Below are positions 54,648-63,666 of a DNA stretch of 64,000 nucleotides, one piece after another. A program made the translations under genes and the position numbers. Within the stretch, counting starts at the first letter, position 1. The number at the start of each line of letters is the position of its first letter. The DNA lies in the NCBI RefSeq assembly GCF_049060325.1, contig NZ_JBMGPW010000001.1, forward strand, positions 372,001 through 436,000, given 5' to 3'. A model generated the notes under the pieces. The model did not search any database, was not told the DNA's origin, and saw nothing but the letters and a program-made list of their open reading frames with translations. Origin of the DNA: Vescimonas sanitatis. GTDB lineage: Bacteria; Bacillota; Clostridia; Oscillospirales; Oscillospiraceae.

Positions 54648-55218
54648 AAACAGGGTGCAAAAGTGGCCCAAAATCGGCGATAGGTGAAGGGACATTCTCC
54701 ACGAAGCCTTTCACCGAACGTTGAAAACTGAATAGACCATGATGCAGGCACAAAACCCGCGTGATAGCGGCATAAGGTGCGCCGCCACGACGATGGCTTC
54801 AAGGAGGTGATTCCGGAAAAGCCATCCGAGCGATCTACGCAGCCTTAGACCCGATTCGGCAAATCGGGCGCGATGACAGCGCGGCGGATAATGAAACTTG
54901 CTCACGCCCTCCCACAGACTTGAGGGGGAACCCTGCGGTATGCGCCAGCTCTTTGAGGCAGCGGTATCGTGGAGTTATGACAGCCCTGCCAAGGGCGGCC
55001 TGCATCATGCCCACTATCCGGGGCGCGTGGCAAATAGGATGGATCTTCTCAAATGGACAAGCAGAGCGGCTGCGCCGGTATTCGCCATTATGTTATGTGG
55101 CTCCAATTCTGCCCGCGCAGCCGCCTCTCAAAGTCAGATACCATGCGCTGATGGCCTTTCCCGTCAGCGCATTCATGTGACCTTGAGGAAACCCACCAAA
55201 CCGAGAAAGGAGATCGCC
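54648..55218 (+). ncRNA. 571-bp gene-free region, possible structured RNA or regulatory region
   Basis: No ORF here looks like a real gene. Several local stems appear, for example CCCGATT with AATCGGG around 54852-54870, and a CAAGGAGGTGAT motif (54800-54811) resembling a strong ribosome site without an ORF. From memory, very similar sequence occurs at this place in related ICEs, which suggests a conserved non-coding element. The annotation is tentative. Confidence 0.3.
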
Positions 55219-55443
55219 ATGATGCAGCCGACACCAAACGAAACCCAAATCCACACGGATGAACTGGTGGACATCCGGGAAGTATCCGTAGACAAAAATC
55301 TTCCCAAGGAAGAACGCATTGCCGCCTTTATTCGCCAGATCAAAAATCCTTACCGCTTCCGCTGCGGCGATTTCGTGGTAAACGCCTGCTTCGCCGGGAA
55401 CGGTGTTACGTTGGAGGAATGTCTGCAAGGCATTTTGCGCTGA
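55219..55443 (+). CDS. DUF6870-like small protein
   Basis: The 74-residue protein MMQPTPNETQIHTDELVDIREVSV, then LPKEERIAAFIRQIKNPYRFRCGDFVV, fits the DUF6870 pattern found just before ICE recombinases. The function is unknown. AAAGGAG precedes ATG 55219. The longer frame through the upstream gap is not supported. Confidence 0.75.
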   Translation: MMQPTPNETQIHTDELVDIREVSVDKNLPKEERIAAFIRQIKNPYRFRCGDFVVNACFAGNGVTLEECLQGILR

Positions 55444-55487
55444 GCGACATCCTCGCTTTTTTCCGCAGAGAGTGCTATGATCGGTGT

Positions 55488-55520
55488 GGAAAAGGATGAA
55501 AACCTAATAGCCAGATAACC
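55488..55520 (-). repeat. Inverted copy of an ICE left-end segment
   Basis: On the minus strand this reads GGTTATCTGGC, a short variable part, then TTTTCATCCTTTTCC. The same two blocks occur at 410-440 on the plus strand. It lies just upstream of the first serine recombinase. Confidence 0.7.
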
Positions 55521-55565
55521 ACTCTTTTCATGCGGGAGCAGTCCGGGAGAAAGGAGTGCTTTTTC

Positions 55566-57200
55566 ATGCCTAAATTCAAAGCCACCGCTTATATCCGCCT
55601 GTCCTACACCGACGATCATTCCAGCGAGAGTGACAGCGTTTCCAATCAGCGCAAGCTCATTGAAAACTTTGTGGAGCACAACCCGGATATTGAGGTCGTT
55701 TCCGAAAAGATCGACGATGGATACAGCGGCATCATCTTCGACCGTCCCGCATTCAAGGAAATGATGCAGGATGTCACCGATGGAAATATCAACTGCGTCA
55801 TTGTAAAAGACCTCTCCCGGCTGGGGCGCGAGTACATTGAAACCGGCCGGTATCTGCGCCGGGTATTCCCGGCCTATGGGGTGCGCTTCATCGCCATCAC
55901 CGACAGCATCGACACCGCCCACGACAGCGGCGATGATCTGGCCGTATCGGTCAAGAACATTATGAACGAAGCCTACTGCCGGGACATTTCCATCAAGACC
56001 CGTTCTTCTCTGGACGTGAAGCGGCGCAACGGCGATTTCGTCGGCGCGTTCCCGGTGTACGGCTACATGAAAGCCGAGGACAATAAAAACCTACTCGTCC
56101 CCGATCCCTACGCCGCCCGCGTGGTCTGCGACATTTTCCGTATGCGGCTGGAGGGCGCAAGCGCCTCCAAAATCGCATCGGAGTTGAACCGGCTGGGCAT
56201 TCTCTCTCCGCTGGCATACAAGAAGAACAACGGTCTGCCCTACGCGAAAAAGGGATACGCAGACAAGGCTGACTGCAAATGGTCGGCTACCACCATTATC
56301 CGCATCTTGCAGGACGAAACCTACACCGGAACGCTGGTGCAGGGCAAACAGGGTACGCCGCATTACAAGATCAAGCAGATGGAGCAGCGCCCCGCCTCCG
56401 AGTGGGTGCGTGTTCCGGATGCCCACGAAGCATTGATCGCCCGTCAGGATTTTGAGCTGGTGCAGCGCATCAAGGGGCTGGATACCCGCACTTCTCCCAA
56501 CGAGGACACGGTGTACCTGTTCTCCGGTATCCTGATCTGCGGGTGCTGCGGAAGCCGCATGACCCGCAAGACCAACCGTGCGAACGGCAAGGAGTACCAC
56601 TACTATTATTGTCCTACCGGCAAGAAAAAGGGCTGCGCCCATCCGGTCATGCTGAAAGAAAGCAGCCTGATCGACTGTGTGCGGGACAGCCTGAAAGCCT
56701 ATATCGGCAATATTGCTTCTCTGGAGGCGCTGCTGACCGGCATTGACCAGTCCAGCATCAATCAGGCGCTTGCCAAGGAATACAGCGACCACATCACCGA
56801 CAACGAGCGCCGGTTGGAGCAGGTGCTGGAGTTCAAGGCACGGCTTTATGAGAGCCTTGTGGGAGGTATGCTTACCAAGGAAGAATACGCTTCCTATAAG
56901 GCAAAGTACACCAAGCAGGCCGAGGACATCCGCGAGAGCATCCGCGTTCTCAAGGAAAAACTCACGGAGGTTTTGGAAAACCGGAGTGAGCGCAGCCGCT
57001 GGATTTCGCAGTTTACGCAGTTCTCCACGCTGGAAACCTTAGACCGCAGGGCGCTCATTCACATGGTACAGAGCATCCGCGTCCGTGGCAAAAAGGAGCT
57101 GGATATTACCTTTACCCATGAGGACGAATACAAAAAGGCGTTGCAGCTTTTGGCGCTGGCAGCGCAGCAGAAAGATTACGAACAGAGAAAGGTGGGCTGA
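55566..57200 (+). CDS. Large serine recombinase 1
   Basis: The 544-residue protein has TAYIRLSYTDD with catalytic Ser13, DDGYSGIIFDRPAF and VIVKDLSRLGREYIETG. The recombinase domain follows, with a zinc ribbon ICGCCGSRMTRK and a coiled coil near residues 410-480. ATG 55566 is taken (MPKFKAT); the frame could extend to 55530. It is the first of three tandem recombinases by the right end. Intact motifs suggest activity. Confidence 0.92.
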   Translation: MPKFKATAYIRLSYTDDHSSESDSVSNQRKLIENFVEHNPDIEVVSEKIDDGYSGIIFDRPAFKEMMQDVTDGNINCVIVKDLSRLGREYIETGRYLRRVFPAYGVRFIAITDSIDTAHDSGDDLAVSVKNIMNEAYCRDISIKTRSSLDVKRRNGDFVGAFPVYGYMKAEDNKNLLVPDPYAARVVCDIFRMRLEGASASKIASELNRLGILSPLAYKKNNGLPYAKKGYADKADCKWSATTIIRILQDETYTGTLVQGKQGTPHYKIKQMEQRPASEWVRVPDAHEALIARQDFELVQRIKGLDTRTSPNEDTVYLFSGILICGCCGSRMTRKTNRANGKEYHYYYCPTGKKKGCAHPVMLKESSLIDCVRDSLKAYIGNIASLEALLTGIDQSSINQALAKEYSDHITDNERRLEQVLEFKARLYESLVGGMLTKEEYASYKAKYTKQAEDIRESIRVLKEKLTEVLENRSERSRWISQFTQFSTLETLDRRALIHMVQSIRVRGKKELDITFTHEDEYKKALQLLALAAQQKDYEQRKVG

Positions 57201-57202
57201 GC

Positions 57203-58861
57203 ATGGCGAGAAAAAGCAGGAAAGAAACGGCTGCGGTAGCCGTGCAGGAGGCCGACGCCGCTTGCCGCGCCGCGATCTACGTCCGCCTTTCGGTGGAGGA
57301 TACCCACACGCACAGCGTATCCATTGAAACCCAGCAGATGATTATTGCCCGCTATCTGGAGCAGTACCCGGAGATCAGCGTATACGATACCTATATCGAC
57401 AACGGCGCGACCGGGACAAACTTCCACCGTCCGGGCTTTCAGCAGATGCTCTCGGATATTGAGGCCGGTCACGTCAACTGCGTCATTGTGAAAGACCTCT
57501 CCCGTTTGGGGCGGAACACCATTGACACCGGCTACTACATCGAGCAGTATTTCCGCATCCGCAGCATCCGCTTTATTGCGGTCAATGAAAACTTCGACAC
57601 CGCCAACCCGGAAGATGCCCATTCCGGTATCATCATCCCGCTGCGGAACATGATAAACGAAGCCTACGCTTTGGACATTGGGCGCAAGATCAGGGCACAG
57701 CAGCGGCAGGCCATGAAGGACGGCAAATTCATCGGTGCGCGTACTCCCTACGGCTACCTGAAAGCGGAGGACGATTGCCACCAGCTTATCATCGACCCCG
57801 TTGCCGCCGTCGTGGTGCAGCGGATGTTCCGTTGGGCTTCCGAGGGCGCTGGCCTCAATACCATTGCCGTGCGGCTGAACGAAGCGGGTATTCTCACCCC
57901 CAGCCACTACAAGAAGATGCAGGGCAAGATCACCCATGAAAATTTGCTCGGCAGCGGCAAGTGGCAAACCCGAACGGTCGGCGTTATTCTCCGCTCCGAG
58001 GTCTACACCGGAGATCTCGTTCAGGGGCAGACCAAAACCGTGGATCACCGGCAGGTCAAGGCCGACGCCGAGGAATGGACGGTGGTGCGGGACACCCATG
58101 AGGCCATCATCAGCCGGGAACAGTTCGCGGCGGTGCAGGAAATTCTCAATCAGACCGCCAGCCGCGTCAAGGCGCGGGAGGTCAAAGCCTTCACGCCGAA
58201 TCATCTCAAAGGCAAGGTGTTCTGCGCCCATTGCGGCGGCAGCCTGCACCGGCAGAGAAACATCCGCAAGAAGTCCGACGATGTGTACTTCTACCATTGT
58301 CTGAGCAGGAGCCGAATCAGCAAGGATGCCTGCCCCGGCGTGACCATCCGCGAGGATAGGCTGCTGGATATGTTGGCAGATATGCTTCAGGACGCGCTTG
58401 ATACGGCGCTGGGGCAATACACCCTCTCCCTTGCAGAGCAGCCCCGGCAGGCCGCTGACTGCGCCGCGCTGCGGGAGAAAATCACCAGCCGTAAGCAGGA
58501 AATCCAGCGGCTGCGCGGTATCGTGCGGAGCTTATATGAAAACCTCGTCCAAGGTGTTCTTACCAAGGAGGAATACTTCGACTACAAGGAAAAGTACGAA
58601 AGCCGCATTGCCGATCTTGCCGTGGAAATGGAACAGTTGGAGGACGGTCTGCGGACAATGGATGCCCAAACCAAGCAGCACCGGGCGCTGAAACAGGATG
58701 CTGCACAGATCAAGGCCGACCGTGCGCTGACCGGTGCGCTCATTGAGCGGCTGATCGACCGCATTGAGGTATCCCACAATAAGCAGATCACGGTGCGCTA
58801 TCGCTTTCAGAGCGAGTTTGAAACCTATGCGGAGGTGCTGGAACAATGCAGAAATATGTGA
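57203..58861 (+). CDS. Large serine recombinase 2
   Basis: The 552-residue protein has AAIYVRLSVEDTHTHSVSIE with Ser30, then DNGATGTNFHRPGFQQML and VIVKDLSRLGRNTIDTGYYIEQYF. The zinc ribbon is FCAHCGGSLHRQ. A coiled coil follows. It starts 2 bp after recombinase 1 and overlaps recombinase 3 by 16 bp, so the three are one operon. Confidence 0.92.
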   Translation: MARKSRKETAAVAVQEADAACRAAIYVRLSVEDTHTHSVSIETQQMIIARYLEQYPEISVYDTYIDNGATGTNFHRPGFQQMLSDIEAGHVNCVIVKDLSRLGRNTIDTGYYIEQYFRIRSIRFIAVNENFDTANPEDAHSGIIIPLRNMINEAYALDIGRKIRAQQRQAMKDGKFIGARTPYGYLKAEDDCHQLIIDPVAAVVVQRMFRWASEGAGLNTIAVRLNEAGILTPSHYKKMQGKITHENLLGSGKWQTRTVGVILRSEVYTGDLVQGQTKTVDHRQVKADAEEWTVVRDTHEAIISREQFAAVQEILNQTASRVKAREVKAFTPNHLKGKVFCAHCGGSLHRQRNIRKKSDDVYFYHCLSRSRISKDACPGVTIREDRLLDMLADMLQDALDTALGQYTLSLAEQPRQAADCAALREKITSRKQEIQRLRGIVRSLYENLVQGVLTKEEYFDYKEKYESRIADLAVEMEQLEDGLRTMDAQTKQHRALKQDAAQIKADRALTGALIERLIDRIEVSHNKQITVRYRFQSEFETYAEVLEQCRNM

Positions 58862-60372
58862 TCGCCCTCTACATCCGCCTCTCCATTGAGGACTACAAGT
58901 ACGACAGTCTGAGCATTGAAAATCAGAGCCTTGTCCTCCACGAGTACGCGGCTTCCATGCCCGAAGCCCTGAACGCGGAGATCATGGAGTTCATCGACAA
59001 CGGGTACAGCGGCACGAATTTTGAGCGTCCGCAAGTACAGAAGCTCATTGGGCTGGTGCGGGCCAATCAGATCGACTGCATCATTGTCAAGGATTTTTCC
59101 CGCTTCGGGCGTAACAGCATTGAAACCGGCTACTTCATCGAGCGTGTGTTCCCGCTGTTCCATACCCGCTTCATTTCCATCAGCGACGATTTTGACAGCA
59201 GCAAATTCAAGGGTGACACCGGTGGCATGGACGTAGCGTTCAAGTATCTCATCAGCGAATATTACAGCCGCGATATGTCCATTAAAACCAAGAGCGCCAA
59301 GTACGCCAAGATGCAGCGCGGCGAGTATCAGAGCAAAATTTGTCCCTACGGCTACCGCAAAAGCGCCGATGGCAGAATGGAGCCTGACCCGGAGGCCGCT
59401 ACCGTTGTGCAGCTTATCTTCCAGCTTGCCGCCGAGGGGATCAACGCCACCGCTATCACGCGGGAGCTGTTCCGCAGAAGCATCCCCACTCCCGGCCAGT
59501 ACAAAGCGGCGCACGGCAATCATACCCACGATATTTCCCGCTGTCATGGCATCTGGAGTGCGTCCACCATTCTCCGCATTTTGGAGGACGAACGCTACAC
59601 CGGCGTGTATGTGATCGGCAAGCGGGCGGTTCTCGAAGTAGGCGGCTCCAGAAGCCGCCTGAAGGACAGAGAATCATGGTACATCATTCCCGACCATCAC
59701 CCGGCCATCGTTGAGAAAGCCGTGTTTGATACCGTGCAGGCCAGCCAGCTCCGCTTTTCCCAGCCAAACAAGAAAAAGCGGGACTACGCGCTGAAAGGCA
59801 AAGCCTTTTGTGGCTGCTGTGGTCATGCGCTGTCCCGTACCATGCAGAAAACCTCGTATTACTACTGCCGCCATTCCGAAGCGGACAAAGAAAGCCGCTG
59901 CCACAAGATGCGGCTGAACGCCGCAGAGCTGGAACAGGCGGTATTCCTGACGCTGAAAAAGCAGATGGAGGCCGCCGCGCCGCCTGCCCCGGATGATATG
60001 CTTCGGGTGGATGCTTCCGTACCGGAACGCGCCGAATATGAGCAGCAGATTGAGGCGCTGCAAGACGGTAAGTGCGCCTTGTATGAACGCTATCTCATGG
60101 GCGAGATTGATCTGAACACCTACAAGGCGGAAAAGGCCGCGTGTGACGAGCTGCTTTTGAAAACAAAAAACGCCTATGCCGCAGTATTGGCACAGGCGAA
60201 ACAGAAGCAGGACGAACAGGCACGGCAGGACAGCCGCAAGGAAGCGTCCAAGGCGATTTTCGATGCGGACACGCTGACCACCGAGCTGGCCGAGCTGTTG
60301 ATCGACCGGGTGCTGGTATATCCCGATAAGCGCATCGAGATCGCATACAAAATCCAAGACATTTTCGATTGA
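58846..60372 (+). CDS. Large serine recombinase 3
   Basis: The 508-residue protein has ALYIRLSIEDYKYDSLSIENQ with Ser13, DNGYSGTNFERPQVQKL and IIVKDFSRFGRNSIETGYFIE. The zinc ribbon is FCGCCGHALSRT, followed by CRH and CHK Cys residues, then a coiled coil. All catalytic parts are present. Which of the three does integration, excision or assistance cannot be told from sequence. Confidence 0.92.
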   Translation: MQKYVIALYIRLSIEDYKYDSLSIENQSLVLHEYAASMPEALNAEIMEFIDNGYSGTNFERPQVQKLIGLVRANQIDCIIVKDFSRFGRNSIETGYFIERVFPLFHTRFISISDDFDSSKFKGDTGGMDVAFKYLISEYYSRDMSIKTKSAKYAKMQRGEYQSKICPYGYRKSADGRMEPDPEAATVVQLIFQLAAEGINATAITRELFRRSIPTPGQYKAAHGNHTHDISRCHGIWSASTILRILEDERYTGVYVIGKRAVLEVGGSRSRLKDRESWYIIPDHHPAIVEKAVFDTVQASQLRFSQPNKKKRDYALKGKAFCGCCGHALSRTMQKTSYYYCRHSEADKESRCHKMRLNAAELEQAVFLTLKKQMEAAAPPAPDDMLRVDASVPERAEYEQQIEALQDGKCALYERYLMGEIDLNTYKAEKAACDELLLKTKNAYAAVLAQAKQKQDEQARQDSRKEASKAIFDADTLTTELAELLIDRVLVYPDKRIEIAYKIQDIFD

Positions 60373-60382
60373 GGTGGCAGTC

Positions 60383-60520
60383 ATGAAAATCGCTTTCTAT
60401 TGCAGAGTGGACGGACAGGGCTTTGGCTTTGTCCTCCCCGATGAAGCTGACAAGCTCCGCGAGTTTTTCGCCGAGCATCAGGATAAGCCTGCGCTTGAAA
60501 AGCCATCGAGCGCAAGCTAA
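60383..60520 (+). CDS. Small 45-codon ORF at the ICE right end
   Basis: The frame MKIAFYCRVDGQGFGFVLPDEADK runs to KPSSAS and stops 28 bp before the core. GAGGTGG stands before the ATG, and it begins 10 bp after recombinase 3. Codon use matches the ICE. It may be a small accessory recombination factor. No family is recognised. Confidence 0.55.
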   Translation: MKIAFYCRVDGQGFGFVLPDEADKLREFFAEHQDKPALEKPSSAS

Positions 60521-60525
60521 AAATT

Positions 60526-60551
60526 TTTGTCGTGTGCTTGACATACGGGTG
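60526..60551. other. Right attachment junction (attR) of the ICE
   Basis: TTTGTCGT (60526-60533) is the inverted partner of ACGACAAA near the left end. Element sequence ends at GTG 60549-60551, and integrase sequence continues with GCGGAGATCATGG. Confidence 0.8.
60538..60543 (+). promoter_or_regulatory. -35 half of the circle-only ICE promoter
   Basis: A consensus TTGACA lies 5 bp inside the core GTG (60549-60551). In the integrated state no -10 follows at the proper distance. On circularisation it faces TATAAT (365-370) at 17 bp. Confidence 0.75.
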
Positions 60552-61526
60552 GCGGAGATCATGGAAGCGTACCCGCTCACAGCCCGCGTGGTCCAACAGC
60601 CTGTGCAGCCGCTGGCGCACCACCGAGGGCAGCAGGGGCGAGTCCTCCTTCTTGGGGGACGGGAACAGCCATCTGGAAACATTCCTTTTCCGGTACTCTC
60701 TGAACACCTCCAGCACTTTGGGCGGTAGGAGCAGAGTGCGTACCGCCGCCTTTGTTTTCGGCTCGGTGACCACCACCTCCGAGCCTATGACCACCGCCTG
60801 CTTGCTGATTCGCACTTCGCCCGTGGTCAAATTCAGGTCCTCCCATTGCAGGGCCGTCAGCTCGCCCAACCGCAGTCCTGTGGCAAATTCCAGCAGGAAC
60901 AACTCGTAGTACTTTTCCTCCTTCGCCTGGATCAGCAGCTTTTGCATGGACTCCCGCGAGAGGAGATTCATTTCCCCTTTTTGGGCGGGCGGCAGCTTGC
61001 ATCCGGACGCCGGGTTCTGTGGAATCAGGTTTTCCGATACTGCCTTTTCCAGTGCCCGCCGGCACAGGCTGTGGATGTTGCGGAGTTGGGAGTCCGCCAG
61101 CCCCGTTTTACCGTCCGATTGGTCCGCACGCCCCTCCGTTTTCAGCCAGGCGAAGAACTGCTGCATATCCTTCGCGGTCAGCCTGTTCAGCGGGATATGA
61201 CCCAGTCCCGGGCTGATGTACAGCCGGAGGTAGCCTTCGTAGATCCGCCGTGTGCTGGGACGGGCGGCGGGTCTGCTGTGCCTCTCATACCAGTGCTCCA
61301 TCCAATCCCCGAAGGGCATATCCGCCTTGATCCTCGGCGGCGCAGGCGGCGCGAGGGCGTCCTTCAGCGTTTTCAGCTTCTCCACACACTCAGATTTTGT
61401 TTTAGCCAGCACATTTTTCGTTTTCGGCAGACCCTTGTCATCGTAGCCGATGACCACACGGCCCTCCCATCGGCCGTCCTTTCTCAGGCGGACAGTTCCT
61501 TCTCCATTTTTCCGTTTTCTTCCCAC
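60549..61526 (-). pseudogene. N-terminal half of the split tyrosine integrase
   Basis: Minus-strand codons 1-326 run from GTG 61526 (MGRKRKNGEGTVRLRKDGRW) to RFHDLRH. They contain the AP2-like/SAM-like N-terminus and the first catalytic Arg in EFATGLRLGELTALQW. Past the core the frame runs into ICE sequence and would add only PYVKHTTKIF and unrelated residues to 60381. GAGAGGAG precedes the start. The start overlaps the upstream integrase gene by 43 bp. The C-terminal half is at 101-355. Confidence 0.92.
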
Positions 61527-62653
61527 GGTCTCAGCTCCTCTCCGAAAATGTCTGTGAGGAATTCCCCCACGATCTCTGCCGCCCTCTTTTGCATATCGCC
61601 GGTGGTGTGGGTGTAGGTATCCAGCGTGAATGCCGCTCTTGTATGGCCAAGGATCCCAGAGAGCGTTTTCACATCCACGCCGGAGGTCAGCGCATGGGTG
61701 GCGAAGGTGTGGCGCAGATCATGAAAGCGGATGTCAGGCAGTCCCGCCTGCTCCAGCAGCAGCTTCATGCGCCGGTAGGCGGCGTCCGGGGCAGTCGGCC
61801 GCTCCGGGCGGAGCAGGTCCGGGAATATCCAAGCTGTCTTCGCCGCCCGCTTTCTCTCCTTCAGCAGCACCGCAAGGCTGGGCGGCAGGGTGATCGTCCG
61901 TGTCCCCGCGTAGGTCTTGGTATCGCCTGTGGTAAGGCCCTTGCCCTTCTCCCGGCGCACCGTGCGGCAGATTTTCAAGGTTCCATTCGCTGCATCGAAG
62001 TCCTCCCACCGCAGGCCGCACAACTCGCCCCGGCGCATGCCGGTGGTAAGCTCTGTGTAGAAGAGGTCATGCCATAAGGCGTCCTTCTGAATGGTCTCCA
62101 GGAGGCGGTCGACCTGCTCCGCCGTCAGTACCTCCTTTTCCTGATAGCTGAACTTTGGCGGCGTCACCTCCTCCACAGGATTCCTCGGAACGAGCCGCGC
62201 CTGTGCCGCTGCTTTCAGGATCCCATGGAGCGTGGTATGGATGCGGCGGACCGTGCCGCTGGCCAGCTTCCGGGACAGCATATCATAAAACCGTTGGATG
62301 TCCACTGCTTTGATTTGACTGATCCGCTTCTCTCCGAGGCAGGGACGGATATGGTTCTCGATGTAGCCGCGGTAACCATTCAGGGTACCGGGCCGCACCA
62401 GCCCCTCCTTGCTCACCAGCCATTGATCCAGCCACTCGGACAGGGTGAGCCTGCTCTGCTCCGTCAGGTCGACGCCCTGATAGGCGGTGATGCACTTCCG
62501 CAGCCTTGCGGTCAGCTCCTTTTGGGTGTCGGCGTAGACATAGCGGAAGATGGAGTCGCCGTTGTCCTTGTGCCCAACTACGATGCGGCCCTCCCATCGG
62601 CCATCCTCCCGCTTGCGCACCATGCCGTCACCGGATGGTCTTCGTTTTGCCAT
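61484..62653 (-). CDS. Tyrosine site-specific integrase (intact)
   Basis: The 389-residue protein MAKRRPSGDGMVRKREDGRWEGR has an N-terminal arm-binding domain, a SAM-like core-binding domain (LSEWLDQWLVSKEGLVRPGTLNGYRGYIE) and a catalytic domain with TTGMRRGELCGLRW, FHDLRHTFATHAL, LGH and the nucleophile in DTYTHTTG. GGAGGTG stands before the ATG. It is the upstream partner of the split integrase and belongs to the resident element, not the ICE. Confidence 0.93.
   Translation of the reverse strand: MAKRRPSGDGMVRKREDGRWEGRIVVGHKDNGDSIFRYVYADTQKELTARLRKCITAYQGVDLTEQSRLTLSEWLDQWLVSKEGLVRPGTLNGYRGYIENHIRPCLGEKRISQIKAVDIQRFYDMLSRKLASGTVRRIHTTLHGILKAAAQARLVPRNPVEEVTPPKFSYQEKEVLTAEQVDRLLETIQKDALWHDLFYTELTTGMRRGELCGLRWEDFDAANGTLKICRTVRREKGKGLTTGDTKTYAGTRTITLPPSLAVLLKERKRAAKTAWIFPDLLRPERPTAPDAAYRRMKLLLEQAGLPDIRFHDLRHTFATHALTSGVDVKTLSGILGHTRAAFTLDTYTHTTGDMQKRAAEIVGEFLTDIFGEELRPWEENGKMEKELSA
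61697..61723. other. Unoccupied ICE-target-like site in the second integrase gene
   Basis: The sequence GGTGGCGAAGGTGTG then GCGCAGATCATG matches the ICE target rebuilt from the two junctions except one base (GCGGAG there). It encodes the same HDLRHTF catalytic motif. The core-equivalent GTG is 61709-61711. Confidence 0.7.
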
Positions 62654-62845
62654 GTGGTTTCACCTCCGAGGTTTTTTCTTTGATTAGGCGCAGCAGCTCC
62701 TGCGTGGCCTGAGGTTTATTCTGTAAACACACAATACCGAAGACGCGGAGAGAAAGCGAGTGGAATCCCCGGCACCGGCGCAAGTTCTACGAAAGCAACA
62801 ATCCGACCACGCCATCCTCTCCCGCGATCCGGCTTTACTTCGGAC

Positions 62846-63265
62846 CTAATCAAAATCCGGCAGCATCCGCTGGATGTCCTGAGCATCCTCAAACCTGATC
62901 TGCCCGTTGGTGCGCTTGACCTCGTCCGTCACATAGCCGCGCAGGGCGCGGCGGTCCTCCATAGCGTCGCCGAAGTGCGCGGCGATGGTGTGGGCCATGA
63001 TGCCCTGCTCCACCGCGCACTTGAACAGGAGGCAGTTGGTGCGGTTGGTGCTGTCCGCCACGATCCCGCGCAGCGTCGCTGTCAGCGCGTTGGGGAGGTA
63101 CTCGCTTGCATCCTCCGCGCCCAGGTAGCCCATGTAGAAGTGCAGCGACTTCTCAATGAACTCGCTGCGGCTTTTACAGTTGGCCTCCTCCAGCCAGCCG
63201 TCCATGCGGCGGATCGTCGAGGGTCTGAGCCAAGCGGGGATCCGCGTCTTATTCTCGTGTTCCAT
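62846..63265 (-). CDS. Ribbon-helix-helix-like protein of the resident element
   Basis: The 139-residue protein MEHENKTRIPAWLRPSTIRRMDGWLEE, then CKSRSEFIEKSLHFYMGYL, has the RHH fold of CopG/Arc-type DNA-binding proteins, with a longer helical C-terminus. AAAGGAGAAAT precedes the ATG at 63265; the frame extends to 63364 without a better start. It may regulate the resident element. Confidence 0.75.
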   Translation of the reverse strand: MEHENKTRIPAWLRPSTIRRMDGWLEEANCKSRSEFIEKSLHFYMGYLGAEDASEYLPNALTATLRGIVADSTNRTNCLLFKCAVEQGIMAHTIAAHFGDAMEDRRALRGYVTDEVKRTNGQIRFEDAQDIQRMLPDFD

Positions 63266-63666
63266 ATTGATTTCTCCTTTTTCTCTGGTGTGACACCGCG
63301 CAAACCCGCACGGTGTCTGGATTTTTCGTCTTTTCGACCACCTGAGACCCGCAAGAAGTCCCAAACCGACCTCGGAGCGGCATCCTCGGAAAGCCCCGCA
63401 CTGCGGGGCTTTGTGGGCGAGAGGGGTCGCTTTGCGACCACCTCTCTTTATCTTGTGCTTTTATCGAACAGGTGGGTTTCAGCGGAACTCGCCATAGCCA
63501 GGGGGAAAGCGGTGAACCCATGCGCCCTGTTCTCCCTTTGCGCTTGTGTCAGAAAAGCAGCAAATTCGGCATCAGCGAGACGGGGGTGGTATCACTACCC
63601 TCGGCGTGGGCCGCGCGCTCCCGAAACCCTGCGCGGCCGCGGGTCAGGAGGGCGTATTTTGCCGTT
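63266..63666. other. Gene-free 401-bp gap in the resident element
   Basis: No credible gene is seen. Two hairpins are present: AAAGCCCCGC with GCGGGGCTTT at 63390-63412, and GGTCGC/GCGACC at 63425-63439. One may end the minus-strand gene that enters from the right. Confidence 0.5.

Larger units (their letters stand above)
353..60551 (+). mobile_element. Complete Tn1549/CTn-type integrative conjugative element, about 60.2 kb
   Basis: The ends are defined by the split tyrosine-integrase gene. A GTG triplet is present at both junctions (353-355 and 60549-60551), and removing everything between them rejoins the integrase in frame. Just inside the core both ends carry an inverted ACGACAAA, at 371-378 on the left and as its complement at 60526-60533 on the right. 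The element encodes ParB, RepA_N, the full Gram-positive type IV secretion set, MobC and relaxase, and three large serine recombinases beside the right end. It contains a nested Tn4451-family transposon at 27885-36241. Serine recombinases normally cross over at 2 bp, so the shared GTG probably contains the crossover dinucleotide. Confidence 0.9.

Noticed and set aside
54898..55218. Protein-coding extension upstream of the DUF6870-like gene
   Set aside because: The residues look like chance translation; a good ribosome site precedes ATG 55219, and the upstream part better fits conserved non-coding DNA.
60381..60548. C-terminal end of the integrase as read through the ICE border
   Set aside because: Residues after HDLRH (PYVKHTTKIF and on) are translated ICE end sequence; the true continuation is at 101-352.
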